Part shown: piece after piece, positions 19,192-27,792 of the stretch
Position numbering within the stretch: position 1 is the stretch's first letter
Layout: each line of letters begins with the position of its first letter
Assembly: GCF_001686985.1 (NCBI RefSeq)
Contig: NZ_CP015318.1
Coordinates: 1,672,001 to 1,736,000, forward strand
Source: Mesorhizobium amorphae CCNWGS0123
Lineage (GTDB): Bacteria > Pseudomonadota > Alphaproteobacteria > Rhizobiales > Rhizobiaceae
Length of the DNA: 64,000 nt
Direction: 5' to 3'
Notes under the pieces: generated by a model
What the model was told of the DNA's origin: nothing
Database searches by the model: none
What the model saw: only the letters and a program-made list of their open reading frames with translations
Translations under genes and position numbers: made by a program

Positions 19192-20037
19192 TCAGAAGAA
19201 ACTGACCGGGAAATAGCGCAGATAGAATTCGGCAAACGTACCTTTCACCGAGATCTCCTGCAGCGCGTAGTCCATGGCCGCGGCAAGGGCCGGATCGCCG
19301 GCCCTGGTGGCGATGGCCATGCCCGATCCCAGATATTCCGGCGCCAGATACGGCCCCCCGGCGAAACGGCAGCAGCCCGCCGCGTCCGTGCCGCCCAGCC
19401 AGAAGGCGAAGCGCATGCCGTCGCCGAAGGCGGCGTCTATCTTGCCGGCCTTGAGGTCGCCGTAGAGCTTTTCCGGACTGTCGAGGGGGACGACCTGAAC
19501 GGCGCCGAAATAGGCGCGCAGCATGCGCTCATGCGCCGAGCCGGCGATGACGCCGACGCGCTTGCTGCGCAACTTGTCGAAGATCGGCTCCGCGAAGGCT
19601 GTTGTCTTCGGCATGATGAAGCGCGCCGGAAACTGCAGATAGGAGCGCGAGAAGGCATATTTGGACCGGCTCTCCGGCGTGGCGGCGATGCCGGCAATGA
19701 TGGCTTCGCCTTCGCCCTTCTGCAGCGCCGCGTCGAGCTCGCCCCAGGGCAGCGCCTGGATCTGGCACTTTTCAGGGATGCCGAGCTCGGCGCAGATCGC
19801 GCGTGCCAGATCGACATGGAAGCCGGACAGCCGCCCGGCGCCGTCGAGAAAGTTGAACGGCGGAAAATCGGTGGTGGTGAGGAATCTCAGCCGCGGCAGC
19901 GCGGAAAGGTCGGGCTTCGGCAGCCGCTCCTTGGCGTCCCACAGCACCGGCACCTGCGGCTCGGCGGCGAAGCCGGCAAACGACTGCGCCCCGACCAGTA
20001 TCGATACCAGGGCGATGAGTATCCACCGCAATGTCAC
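19192..20037 (-). CDS. Periplasmic solute-binding protein (amino-acid type)
   Basis: 281 residues from a GTG at 20037, chosen because GGAG lies 7 nt upstream and the product then begins with a clean signal peptide (VTLRWILIALVSILVGAQSFAGFAAE). The mature part matches the bacterial extracellular solute-binding family 3 (PF00497): FLTTTDFPPFNFLDGAGRL and SGFHVDLARAICAELG are its typical ligand-pocket segments. It usually feeds polar amino acid ABC transporters, yet no permease or ATPase gene adjoins it, so it either serves a distant transporter or is a sensor-type protein. Divergent from luxR. Confidence 0.82.
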   Translation of the reverse strand: MTLRWILIALVSILVGAQSFAGFAAEPQVPVLWDAKERLPKPDLSALPRLRFLTTTDFPPFNFLDGAGRLSGFHVDLARAICAELGIPEKCQIQALPWGELDAALQKGEGEAIIAGIAATPESRSKYAFSRSYLQFPARFIMPKTTAFAEPIFDKLRSKRVGVIAGSAHERMLRAYFGAVQVVPLDSPEKLYGDLKAGKIDAAFGDGMRFAFWLGGTDAAGCCRFAGGPYLAPEYLGSGMAIATRAGDPALAAAMDYALQEISVKGTFAEFYLRYFPVSFF

Positions 20038-20294
20038 AATAGAGCTCCGCCCGTCATGCTTTCGGCTTTTCGTACGAAAATGGCGCCGGCACAATGGTTT
20101 TTGATTTCAACTTGCTGAATTAGGCGTATGGTTTAGCGGGTTTGCAAATAGCAGCGCGGCGCCGGCCGAAAGGGAGGCATTCGCCGGCGTAACGAAAGCG
20201 GTGCAGCTTTGCAATCCGGGGTTGATGGCGAGGCGCGTCTCGGGCATCTACCATCGATCTCTGAGGCGGCAGGCAACATAGGGTAGATGTTGCG

Positions 20295-21026
20295 ATGGGA
20301 CATTTCGATCGCACGCTGGAATATATCGATCAGCTGCAGCACGCCAACACGGCGGCGGCGGTCTGTGAAAGGCTGCTTGGGGTCACGTCGGATTTCGGCC
20401 TGACGGCGCTGATGGCGGGAACCGTTCCGCAGCCAGGCACGCCGCGCGGCCAGCAGAAGGATCATGTGCTGCTGTGCGACTGGCCGGGCGAATGGCTGGA
20501 GCGCTACGTGGCGCGCAACTATGTCGATCATGACCCCGTCGTCAGCCACATGAAGCAGCTTCAGGCGCCGTTCCAATGGCGCGAAGCGTCCGAAAGCATC
20601 CGCATCGACAAGAGCAGCGGCGAAGTCATGGGCGACGCCAGGGAGTTCAAGCTGCGCGACGGCCTGGCCTTCCCGCTGATCACCCTCGACGGCCTGATCG
20701 TCATGGTGTCGCTGGGCGGCGAGGCCGTTGAACTTTCGGAGGCCGAGTTCGGAATCGTGTCGCTGGTGTCGACCTATGCGATCGGCCGCGCCATGCAGAT
20801 CCACACGATGGCGGGCAAGACCATCGATCACATCGAATTGACGCCGCGCGAGCGCGAATGCCTGCAATGGGCAGCTGTCGGCAAGTCCGAGTGGGAGATA
20901 TCTCAAATTCTAGGCATCTCGGAGCACACGTCGGAGAAACATCTCCTTAACGCCAAAAGCAAACTTGGTGCCGTCAACCGGGTGCAAGCGGTCGCGGAAG
21001 CCATTAGGCGCGGCTATATTAGTTAG
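20295..21026 (+). CDS. LuxR-type quorum-sensing regulator
   Basis: 243 residues. The N-terminal autoinducer-binding domain has the usual pocket residues in order: Trp and Tyr in WLERYVARNYVDHDPVV, Asp-Pro in the same segment, and Trp in APFQWREAS. The C-terminal HTH is LTPRERECLQWAAVGKSEWE followed by ISQILGISEHTSEKHLLNAK, close to TraR/LuxR. It binds an acyl-homoserine lactone and then DNA. The cognate synthase gene follows 97 bp downstream with a lux-box-like repeat between. The 257-bp gap upstream carries its promoter, but I see no clear operator in it. Confidence 0.92.
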   Translation: MGHFDRTLEYIDQLQHANTAAAVCERLLGVTSDFGLTALMAGTVPQPGTPRGQQKDHVLLCDWPGEWLERYVARNYVDHDPVVSHMKQLQAPFQWREASESIRIDKSSGEVMGDAREFKLRDGLAFPLITLDGLIVMVSLGGEAVELSEAEFGIVSLVSTYAIGRAMQIHTMAGKTIDHIELTPRERECLQWAAVGKSEWEISQILGISEHTSEKHLLNAKSKLGAVNRVQAVAEAIRRGYIS

Positions 21027-21056
21027 TTCGGCCGCGCCGGCCTAGAAATTCTTGCC

Positions 21057-21070
21057 TACGTGATCGCGTA
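21057..21070. promoter_or_regulatory. lux-box-like inverted repeat before the synthase gene
   Basis: TACGTGATCGCGTA, an imperfect 14-bp palindrome (two mismatched positions), 54 bp upstream of the AHL synthase ATG. Position and symmetry fit a LuxR-family operator, though it is shorter than the classical 18-20 bp lux/tra box. Confidence 0.45.
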
Positions 21071-21123
21071 ATTTTTTCGGGAAAGCCCGGCCGTATCTTC
21101 CTCTTGAAACCAGGAGACGGCTA

Positions 21124-21762
21124 ATGCTTTTTTCCCTTACCACACAGGAATTGATGGATCGTCCCGACCTCTGGGAGGCCGTCCATCGTTTGCGCTACAA
21201 GATCTTCGTCGAGGAAATGGGGTGGACCGATCTTCAGCGCCCCGATGGCCTCGAGATCGACCAGTTCGACCATGACGAGGCGGTGCACCAGATCGTCATC
21301 CGCAACGGGGAGGTCGCCGGCTATCAGCGGATGCTGCCGACGACGCGGGCACATCTTCTGACCGAAGTGCTGGCGGACCTCTATGAAGGGACGCCGCCCT
21401 CGGGGCCGAATGTCTGGGAACTGACCCGCTATGCCGTGGCGCCGGGCTTTCGTGACGGCAAGCGCGGCGTGTCGACGGTCGGCACCGAGCTGATCGCCGG
21501 TTTCGTCGAGTGGGGGCTGCCGCGCGGCATCAACCAGGTTATCATCGAATTCGAGCCGATGTGGGTCCTGCGGGCGCTGCAGCTGCACTTCCTGGCAACG
21601 CCGCTAGGCTACCAGCGCACCTACGGCAACCAGCAGGTCGTCGCCACGCTGCTCACCTTCAACGAACATACACTCGATGTCGTGCGTTCGCGCCGCAATC
21701 ATCATGCGCCGGTGCTGGCCAGGGGATACCCCGACAGGCTCGGAATGAAACAGGCCTCGTGA
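21124..21762 (+). CDS. Acyl-homoserine-lactone synthase (LuxI family)
   Basis: 212 residues. Conserved LuxI residues are visible: Arg and Phe in LRYKIFVEEMGW with its Trp, the acidic pair in EIDQFDHDEAVH, Arg in GYQRMLPTTRAHLL, and the Glu-Leu-Thr-Arg motif in VWELTRYAV. Thr rather than Ser at that last motif is associated with 3-oxo-acyl producers in other LuxI proteins, but this is only suggestive. It joins S-adenosylmethionine to an acyl chain. A GGAG (CAGGAGACGG) precedes the ATG. A crotonase gene follows 16 bp later. Confidence 0.93.
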   Translation: MLFSLTTQELMDRPDLWEAVHRLRYKIFVEEMGWTDLQRPDGLEIDQFDHDEAVHQIVIRNGEVAGYQRMLPTTRAHLLTEVLADLYEGTPPSGPNVWELTRYAVAPGFRDGKRGVSTVGTELIAGFVEWGLPRGINQVIIEFEPMWVLRALQLHFLATPLGYQRTYGNQQVVATLLTFNEHTLDVVRSRRNHHAPVLARGYPDRLGMKQAS

Positions 21763-21778
21763 GATTTGGAGACCCGCC

Positions 21779-22528
21779 ATGAATACCCACCCGCAACCCG
21801 AATTGCGTGGCCATACGCTGATCGTCACGGTTTCCTCGGACGACGGCCGGCCCGTCCTCGACAGGCGCGCCTATGCGAGCCTGGCAAAGACCTTTCATGA
21901 AGCCGCCGTCGACGACGACGTCCGCGTCGTGGTGCTGCGCGGCCTGGCCGGCTGCTTCTGCCTCGGCGGCGACTTTTCCGAATTTCTGGACGCCACCAAG
22001 CATCAGCAGCTTATCGCCGCGGTCACCGACATGTTCCGCACGCTGGCGACCTTTCCCAAGCCGGTCCTTGCCTGCGTGGACGGCGATGCCGTCGGCGTCG
22101 GCTGCACCATCCTGTTCCATTGCGACATGGTGATCGCCTCACGCGGCAGCACGTTCCGGGTGCCGTTTGTCGATTTCGGCCTGGTGCCGGACGCGGCAAC
22201 CAGCATCCTGGCACCGCAGAAGCTGGGCTATGCCGGCGCCTTCCGCTTCTTCTGCCTGGGCGACACGCTTCATGCCGAAGACGCAAAGGCACTCGGCCTG
22301 GTCGGCGAGATCGTGGCAAACGGCGGTGCCGAGGAAGCGGCTCTCGGCCGGGCAAGGCAGCTCGCCAAGAAGCCGGTCGCGGCATTGTTGCAGACGCGCG
22401 GTCTGCTCAAGGGCGACACCAACGTGCTCTGCGACCGCATCGACCAGGAGATATCGCTGTTCCAGCAGGCGCTGCAGGATGACACCACCCTGAAGCGGCT
22501 GCAGCGCATTGCCCGGCTGGCGGCATAA
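21779..22528 (+). CDS. Crotonase-family protein linked to the AHL synthase
   Basis: 249 residues, enoyl-CoA hydratase/isomerase superfamily. The first oxyanion-hole segment is GCFCLGGDFSEFL and the second is VDGDAVGVGCTILFHCDM. The catalytic region reads FGLVPDAATSILAP: the GAGGTQ found in hydratases is replaced and Asp occupies the position used by isomerase-type crotonases (PaaG-like), so double-bond isomerisation is more likely than hydration. Sixteen bases after the AHL synthase, it is almost certainly cotranscribed and may modify the acyl chain that ends up in the signal (inference). FadB-type activity elsewhere in the window argues against a basal beta-oxidation role. Confidence 0.85.
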   Translation: MNTHPQPELRGHTLIVTVSSDDGRPVLDRRAYASLAKTFHEAAVDDDVRVVVLRGLAGCFCLGGDFSEFLDATKHQQLIAAVTDMFRTLATFPKPVLACVDGDAVGVGCTILFHCDMVIASRGSTFRVPFVDFGLVPDAATSILAPQKLGYAGAFRFFCLGDTLHAEDAKALGLVGEIVANGGAEEAALGRARQLAKKPVAALLQTRGLLKGDTNVLCDRIDQEISLFQQALQDDTTLKRLQRIARLAA

Positions 22529-22621
22529 AGCCGCCTGGCCAGTAAGTTGATCGTCGGCGAAATGGGCCGATCCGGAGAAAGGCTCGGTGCGTTTTCCAGA
22601 CCCGCTATTTTTCCAGGCCAG

Positions 22622-23527
22622 TCATTTTTCCAGGAATGATGGCCCTTCGCCGATGATCTTCTTGTCTTCCTTGCCGACAACATCGAGATCGCGACCGTCA
22701 TAGGGCAGCGACAAAAGGATGCGCCGCATGACGGCCAGCCGCTCCCGCCGCTTGTCGTTGGCCCGCACGATGATCCAGGGCGCGAACTCCTTGTGCGTAC
22801 GCTCGACCATGAGGTCGCGCGCCTTGGTGTAGTCGTCCCATTTGCCGATGCCGGCGATATCGATCGGCGAGAACTTCCAGTTCTTCAAGGGGCTGTAGCG
22901 GCGGTCGTGGAATCGTTCGAGCTGTGTCTCGCGACCGATGTCCAGCCAGAATTTGAAGAAATGGATGCCCTCATTGCAGATCATCCGCTCGAAATGCGGC
23001 GTCTCGTCGAGGAATTTCTCATGCTGCTCAGGGGTGCAGAAGCCCATGACCGGCTCGACACCGCCGCGATTGTACCAGGAGCGGTCGAAGGTGACGAACT
23101 CTCCCGCCGTCGGGAAGTGGGCGACATAGCGCTGGTAGTACCATTGTCCAACCTCGGTCGGCGTCGGCTTGGTCAGCGCCACGTTGCGCGCGGTGCGCGG
23201 GTTCATGTACTGGCGCAGCACGAAGATCGTGCCGCCCTTGCCGGCGGCATCGCGTCCCTCGAACAGCGCCATCACCCGCTTGCCGGTCGCCTGCAGCCAG
23301 GCCTGCGCCTTGACCAGCTCGATCTGCAGCCTCTCGAGCGTCTCGTCATATTCCTTGCTCTTCATCTTCTTTTCATAGGGATAGCCGCCGGCCGTCAGCT
23401 TGTTGTCCTCGATCCAGTCGGGAAGCACGGGGTTCTCGATGTCGAACTCCCGCTCCTTGCCGTCGATCCTGATCTTCAGCGGACCCTGAGCCGGTGCCGG
23501 GGCGGGACTTTCCTTGGTTTTTTTCAT
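22622..23527 (-). CDS. ppk2: Polyphosphate kinase 2
   Basis: 301 residues. Walker A motif [11 protein letters not shown] at 90-100, Walker B Asp148 in [16 protein letters not shown], and the lid segment [18 protein letters not shown] near the C-terminus identify the PPK2 family. It moves phosphate between polyphosphate and nucleoside diphosphates or monophosphates. The single-domain length fits class I PPK2. It is divergent from phoR, suggesting a phosphate theme, but no Pho box is evident in the 114-bp gap. The N-terminus is Pro/Ala-rich and probably disordered. Confidence 0.92.
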   Translation of the reverse strand: MKKTKESPAPAPAQGPLKIRIDGKEREFDIENPVLPDWIEDNKLTAGGYPYEKKMKSKEYDETLERLQIELVKAQAWLQATGKRVMALFEGRDAAGKGGTIFVLRQYMNPRTARNVALTKPTPTEVGQWYYQRYVAHFPTAGEFVTFDRSWYNRGGVEPVMGFCTPEQHEKFLDETPHFERMICNEGIHFFKFWLDIGRETQLERFHDRRYSPLKNWKFSPIDIAGIGKWDDYTKARDLMVERTHKEFAPWIIVRANDKRRERLAVMRRILLSLPYDGRDLDVVGKEDKKIIGEGPSFLEK

Positions 23528-23641
23528 CGAGACGAACCTTTCCAGCTTGCGGACTCATGCTATGGGGAGCCTCAAAGCCGGTCCAGCGGAAGTTTCCGCC
23601 ACCGACAAACCGGTGCGAAGGTATGGGGCGCGCGCGAGCGA

Positions 23642-24907
23642 ATGGCTGACCTGGACGCAGAACAGAAAGGCACGGTGCAGCCGATAGCCACCCGGCTGTG
23701 GAACAGTCGGTGGCTGCTGGCAGCGGGCATCGTCGCGGTCCTCGCCGTCTATGGCTTTGCCGGCATGTCCGCCTATGTCGTCCTGGCCGCCTTGGCGCTG
23801 CTGCTTGCGGCGGCGCTGCTGCCGTCCGGTGCCGCGCGCCAGTCCGCCCAGGATGCGGCGGCGATCGAGGCGAGCGGGCTGCAGCGGCTTTCCGGCGAGT
23901 ATCTCGCCGCGGCCGTCGCCGATCCGCTGATCATCTTCGACCGCACCGCCACCATCGTTCACGCCAACGCCGCTGCTTTCGCCGCCTTTGGCGGCATCGC
24001 TCCCGGCATGTCGCTGTCGCTGAAATTCCGCGCGCCCGAAATGCAGGCCTTGCTGGATGATCTGCTGTCTGGAAACGTCGCATCTGACGTCGTCGACTAC
24101 ACCGAAAAGCTGCCGGTCGAGCGCGCATACCGCGTCAGCGGGTCCTCGGTCGGCCATGCCACCGATCTCTACGTGCTTGTCTTCAAGGACCAGAGCGAGG
24201 CACGCCGGATCGACAGGATGCGCGCCGACTTCATTGCCAATGCCAGTCACGAACTGCGTACCCCGCTTGCCTCGATTTCCGGCTTCATCGAAACGTTGAG
24301 AGGACCGGCCCGTGGCGATCCGGCGGCGCGCGACCAGTTCCTGCAGATCATGCAGAACCAGACCGGCCGCATGGCGCGCCTGATCGACGACCTCCTGTCG
24401 CTGTCCCGGCTGGAGATGAAGCCCTATCTGAAACCGGGGAGCGAGGTCGATCTGCGCCAGACCATCGACAGCGTCATAGACTCGCTTGGACCGCTGGCCC
24501 GGGAAACCGGCGTCGTCATCGAGCGCGATTTCGTCGAGGGGCCGCTCGAGGTGCCGGGAGACCGCGACGAACTCTTTCAGGTCTTCGAGAACCTGATGGA
24601 AAACGCCTGCAAGTACGGCCAATCGGGCGGGCGCGTCACGGTGTCGATCGCCCACGCCGAGACCGGCCCAGAAGCCGGCATCGACGTCACCATCAGGGAC
24701 TACGGCCCCGGCATTCCCGAAGAGCATATCCCGCGCATCACCGAGCGCTTCTACCGCGTCGATGTCGAGAACAGCCGCACCCAGAAAGGAACAGGCCTGG
24801 GACTGTCGATCGTCAAGCACATCCTGACGCGCCACAACGCCAGGCTCTCGATCAAGTCGGAAGTCGGCAAGGGCGCGGCGTTCACGGTTCATTTGCCGGC
24901 GCGCTAA
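23642..24907 (+). CDS. phoR: Phosphate-regulon sensor kinase PhoR
   Basis: 421 residues from the ATG at 23642. Two closely spaced membrane helices (about 24-60), a PAS-like domain (about 78-185), and a histidine kinase with the H-box FIANASHELRTPLASISGF (His203), N-box ENLMENACKYGQSGG and G-box RDYGPGIPEEHIPR, then KGTGLGLSIVKHI. phoU follows 129 bp downstream. In many relatives pstSCAB lies between phoR and phoU; here those genes are absent. No clear ribosome-binding site precedes the ATG; a continuous reading frame extends much further upstream but runs antisense to ppk2 and is not coding. Confidence 0.9.
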   Translation: MADLDAEQKGTVQPIATRLWNSRWLLAAGIVAVLAVYGFAGMSAYVVLAALALLLAAALLPSGAARQSAQDAAAIEASGLQRLSGEYLAAAVADPLIIFDRTATIVHANAAAFAAFGGIAPGMSLSLKFRAPEMQALLDDLLSGNVASDVVDYTEKLPVERAYRVSGSSVGHATDLYVLVFKDQSEARRIDRMRADFIANASHELRTPLASISGFIETLRGPARGDPAARDQFLQIMQNQTGRMARLIDDLLSLSRLEMKPYLKPGSEVDLRQTIDSVIDSLGPLARETGVVIERDFVEGPLEVPGDRDELFQVFENLMENACKYGQSGGRVTVSIAHAETGPEAGIDVTIRDYGPGIPEEHIPRITERFYRVDVENSRTQKGTGLGLSIVKHILTRHNARLSIKSEVGKGAAFTVHLPAR

Positions 24908-24942
24908 GGCTGTACTATTTACCAACTGGCCGTTTCTTCTTT

Positions 24943-24960
24943 CTGTCATCCGGCTGGCGT
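24943..24960. promoter_or_regulatory. Pho-box candidate upstream of phoU
   Basis: CTGTCAT-CCGG-CTGGCGT: the first 7-mer is identical to the PhoB half-site CTGTCAT, and the second has two mismatches at the correct 11-bp period. It lies 77 bp before the phoU start. Confidence 0.5.
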
Positions 24961-25036
24961 ATCAGCACAGGATTCGAGGAAACGACTCGGGCCAGCAGAT
25001 TCCGGGCCAGAAGATTCGGGGAAGGCATTTCGTCCC

Positions 25037-25762
25037 ATGCAGTCCGTTCACATCGTAAGTGCCTATGACGAAGAGCTGAAATACCTGTCGAAGCGGATCG
25101 CTGCGATGGGTGGCCATGCCGAGCGCATGGTCGAGCAGGCGATCACCGCCCTGGTCAATGCCGATCCTGGTCTCGCCCAGAAGGTCATCCACGACGATAT
25201 CGTCCTCGATGAAGGCCAGCGCGAGATCGATGACAAGGCGATCGTCATCATCGCCAAGCGCCAGCCGATGGCGACCGACCTGCGCGAGATCGTCGGCGCG
25301 ATCCGTATCTCGGCCGACATCGAGCGCGTCGGCGACCTCGGCAAGAACGTCGCCAAGCGGGTGGCGGCCGTCACCGACGGGCGCCAGCCGACCAGCCTGT
25401 TTCGCGGTCTCGAGGCCTTGGCCAATTTGGCGCTGACGCAGCTCAAGGAAGTGCTCGACGTCTATGCCTCGCGCTCGGTCGAGAAGATCGGCTTCGTGCG
25501 CGACCGCGACGACCAGATCGACGCCATGTACACCTCGCTTTTTCGCGAGCTCCTGACCTACATGATGGAAGATCCGCGCAACATCACGCCCTGCACGCAT
25601 CTCCTGTTCTGCGCCAAGAACATCGAGCGCATCGGCGACCACGCCACCAACATCGCCGAGACGATCTATTACATCGTCACCGGCGACCAGATGCCGGCCG
25701 AGCGCCCGAAGGGCGACAAGACCGACAAGATCGTCCTTCCCGGTACCGTTCCGGCTAAGTGA
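25037..25762 (+). CDS. phoU: Phosphate signalling protein PhoU
   Basis: 241 residues, the normal PhoU length. Two homologous three-helix halves carry the metal-binding acidic signatures: ISADIERVGDLGKNVAKR in the first and CAKNIERIGDHATNIAET in the second. It is the negative regulator that couples the Pst transporter to PhoR. A Pho-box candidate lies upstream, suggesting its own PhoB-dependent promoter. The start ATG at 25037 gives MQSVHIVSAYDEELKYLSKR, the usual beginning. Confidence 0.95.
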   Translation: MQSVHIVSAYDEELKYLSKRIAAMGGHAERMVEQAITALVNADPGLAQKVIHDDIVLDEGQREIDDKAIVIIAKRQPMATDLREIVGAIRISADIERVGDLGKNVAKRVAAVTDGRQPTSLFRGLEALANLALTQLKEVLDVYASRSVEKIGFVRDRDDQIDAMYTSLFRELLTYMMEDPRNITPCTHLLFCAKNIERIGDHATNIAETIYYIVTGDQMPAERPKGDKTDKIVLPGTVPAK

Positions 25763-25853
25763 ACGACGTCCCCTCGAACCCCTGGCCAATTTAGGCTAAG
25801 CTTCCCCGAACGTACCTGGTCCTGACCCGAGGCCATGCCTTGAGGAGGTAGCG

Positions 25854-26864
25854 ATGGAAAACGTTCGGAACCTGACTCCGGCCCCGCCGCCGACATCCGG
25901 CATTATCGCGTCCAGCGTCTATACGGCCGGCCGGCGCATCGCCGACATTCCGATCGAGGAGGCCGGCGAATGGGCGGCCAAGCCCGGCCACGTCGTCTGG
26001 ATCGGGCTTCTGGAACCGGACCGCAACCTTCTGCTGCGCGTCCAGGCGCAATTCCATTTGCATGAGCTGGCCATCGAGGATGCCGAACATCCGCACCAGC
26101 GGCCGAAGATCGAGCAATACGGCGACGCCCTGTTCATCGTTGCCCGCACCGCCCAGCTGATCGACGGCCGCGTCACCTTCGGCGAGACGCATCTGTTCGT
26201 CGGCGCCGGCTACATCGTCAGCGTCAGGCACGGCCCTTCGACCTCCTATGCCGCCGTTCGCCAGCACTGGGAAAGCTGCCCGCATTCATTGGCCAAGGGC
26301 GAGGATTTCGTCCTCTATGCCATTCTCGATTTCATCGTCGACAACTACATGCCGGTGCTCGAGCAGATCGAGGACGAGGTCGAGGCGATCGAGGACAAGG
26401 TGCTGCTGCAGCCGATGACCGGCCCCGACATCGAGCGGCTCTATATGCTGCGCCGTGATCTGTTGCGCCTGCGCAATGCAGCTCTTCCGCTGGTGGAGGT
26501 TTGCCGCCGGCTGACCAGCGCCGAGCTGCCGCAGATCCATGCCGCCATGCACCCGCTGTTTCGCGACGTCACCGATCATATCCGAACCGTCCAGGAGAAG
26601 ATCGACAGCTTGCGGGAAGTTCTGGCCTTTGCCTTCGAGGCCAGCCTTCTGGTCGGCCAGAGCCAGGAAACGGCGAACACCAAGAAGCTCGCTTCATGGG
26701 CTGCCATCCTGGCGGTGCCGACGGCGCTCGCCGGTATCTATGGCATGAATTTCAACGACATGCCGGAACTGAGGATGGAATACGGCTATCCGGTCGTGCT
26801 GGGCGCGATCGCGATGATCTGCTCGTTCCTGTACTGGCGTTTTCGCAAGAATGGATGGCTGTGA
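25854..26864 (+). CDS. corA: CorA-type magnesium/cobalt channel
   Basis: 336 residues with GAGGTAGCG before the ATG. A cytoplasmic N-terminal domain is followed by a long helix and two C-terminal membrane helices; the signature loop is YGMNF (AGIYGMNFNDMP), and the protein ends with the basic tail FRKNGWL. It is a homopentameric divalent-cation channel of the inner membrane. The gene stands alone between phoU and gcrA; the convergent gap to gcrA contains an inverted repeat. Confidence 0.93.
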   Translation: MENVRNLTPAPPPTSGIIASSVYTAGRRIADIPIEEAGEWAAKPGHVVWIGLLEPDRNLLLRVQAQFHLHELAIEDAEHPHQRPKIEQYGDALFIVARTAQLIDGRVTFGETHLFVGAGYIVSVRHGPSTSYAAVRQHWESCPHSLAKGEDFVLYAILDFIVDNYMPVLEQIEDEVEAIEDKVLLQPMTGPDIERLYMLRRDLLRLRNAALPLVEVCRRLTSAELPQIHAAMHPLFRDVTDHIRTVQEKIDSLREVLAFAFEASLLVGQSQETANTKKLASWAAILAVPTALAGIYGMNFNDMPELRMEYGYPVVLGAIAMICSFLYWRFRKNGWL

Positions 26865-26868
26865 AGAA

Positions 26869-26938
26869 GTGAGTGGCGAGTAGTCAGTAGTGACTGGGGC
26901 AGCGGCGCTCGCCGGCCCCCTCACTACTCACCATTCAC
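26869..26938. terminator. Imperfect inverted repeat between converging corA and gcrA
   Basis: GTGAGTGGCGAGTAGT at 26869-26884 pairs with ACTACTCACCATTCAC at 26923-26938 (14 of 16 positions). It fills the gap between the two stop codons and probably acts as a bidirectional terminator. No U-tract is present, so Rho-independent termination is not certain. Confidence 0.5.
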
Positions 26939-26943
26939 GCCGC

Positions 26944-27462
26944 TCAGCGGCTCCGCCGCCGCTCCGCCGCCGGCTGGAACGCCACCCTTGCATGATACTT
27001 GCAGTAGGGCCCGGTTTCGGCGGCGTCGTTGCCGCAGAAGTTGAAGTCTTCCGAAAGCGGATCGCCATTCGGCCATTTGCAGGTGCGCTCGGTCAGTTCG
27101 ACCAGTTGCAGGTGCCGCGAGATCGGCACGACGACGTTCTCGACCGGGCGGATGTAGTGGCGCGCCACCGGTTCGGCATCGAACTGCACCTGCAGCGCGT
27201 TTGCGCCGATCGACGTGGTGACGTGGCGCTGCGTGCTTGCGGCGCGCGACACCGACTTTTGGACGGATGATCCCTGCACTGCCTTCTTCTGGCGCGCCGG
27301 GCTGGCCGTCGCGCGTCCGCGGCCCGACAGCTTCAGGCGGTGCACCTTGCCGATGACCGCATTGCGGCTGACGCCCCCGAGCTGTGCGGCAATCTGGCTG
27401 GCGCTCAGCCCCTCCGACCACAGTTTCCTGAGAAGTTCTACCCGCTCGTCAGTCCAGTTCAT
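26944..27462 (-). CDS. gcrA: Cell-cycle transcription regulator GcrA
   Basis: 172 residues from the ATG at 27462, with AGGAG upstream; it starts MNWTDERVELLRKLWSEGLS, the conserved GcrA DNA-binding helix-turn-helix that includes QIAAQLGGVSRNAVIGKVHR. A basic linker leads to a C-terminal sigma70-binding domain with CxxxC-like cysteines (LTERTCKWP and FCGNDAAETGPYCKYH). GcrA recruits RNA polymerase to promoters bearing CcrM-methylated GANTC sites. Four GANTC sites lie between it and argD. A longer in-frame start at 27567 lacks the family N-terminus. Confidence 0.93.
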   Translation of the reverse strand: MNWTDERVELLRKLWSEGLSASQIAAQLGGVSRNAVIGKVHRLKLSGRGRATASPARQKKAVQGSSVQKSVSRAASTQRHVTTSIGANALQVQFDAEPVARHYIRPVENVVVPISRHLQLVELTERTCKWPNGDPLSEDFNFCGNDAAETGPYCKYHARVAFQPAAERRRSR

Positions 27463-27496
27463 GAGACCGCGCTCCTGCTTAAGCGTGCGGCGATCG

Positions 27497-27643
27497 GAAT
27501 CCTTTCCCGTCCCGGCTCCCGCCGGGCAGACAACACCACATATACCGGGTGATTGGGTCCGCCGCACGAAATCTAGTAATTTCTCGACTACAAATACCTC
27601 ATGTGCTGACTCGGTGACAAGAGTCCCAAAGGCAACACGAATC
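27497..27643. promoter_or_regulatory. Cluster of GANTC (CcrM methylation) sites near gcrA
   Basis: GAATC at 27497-27501, GACTC at 27608-27612, GAGTC at 27621-27625, and GAATC at 27639-27643; the last three fall within 36 bp. GcrA acts at methylated GANTC promoters, so feedback control of gcrA or control of argD is possible. Confidence 0.55.
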
Positions 27644-27769
27644 AGTTTTTACGGTTTTCCCCAACTTGCCCGGTCGCTGATGAGCCGGCGTCCAGTTGGG
27701 GGCGTGCCGCGCGCCTATGCGCGACGTTTTCGTTGACTTCATGGCCGAAAAACACGATAAGCCGCGAAG

Positions 27770-27792
27770 GCCGCCGCTTTGGCGGCTTTTTT
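27770..27792 (+). terminator. Rho-independent terminator just upstream of argD
   Basis: GCCGCC / GGCGGC stem (27770-27775, 27781-27786), loop GCTTT, then six T. It could be an attenuator in the argD leader or the end of a small RNA transcribed from the gcrA/argD gap. Confidence 0.7.

Noticed and set aside
22793..23641. Upstream extension of phoR by 283 codons
   Set aside because: It runs antisense through ppk2 and lacks protein-like composition; PhoR starts at 23642.
23528..23641. Pho box between ppk2 and phoR
   Set aside because: No CTGTCAT-like half-sites with 11-bp spacing are present there.
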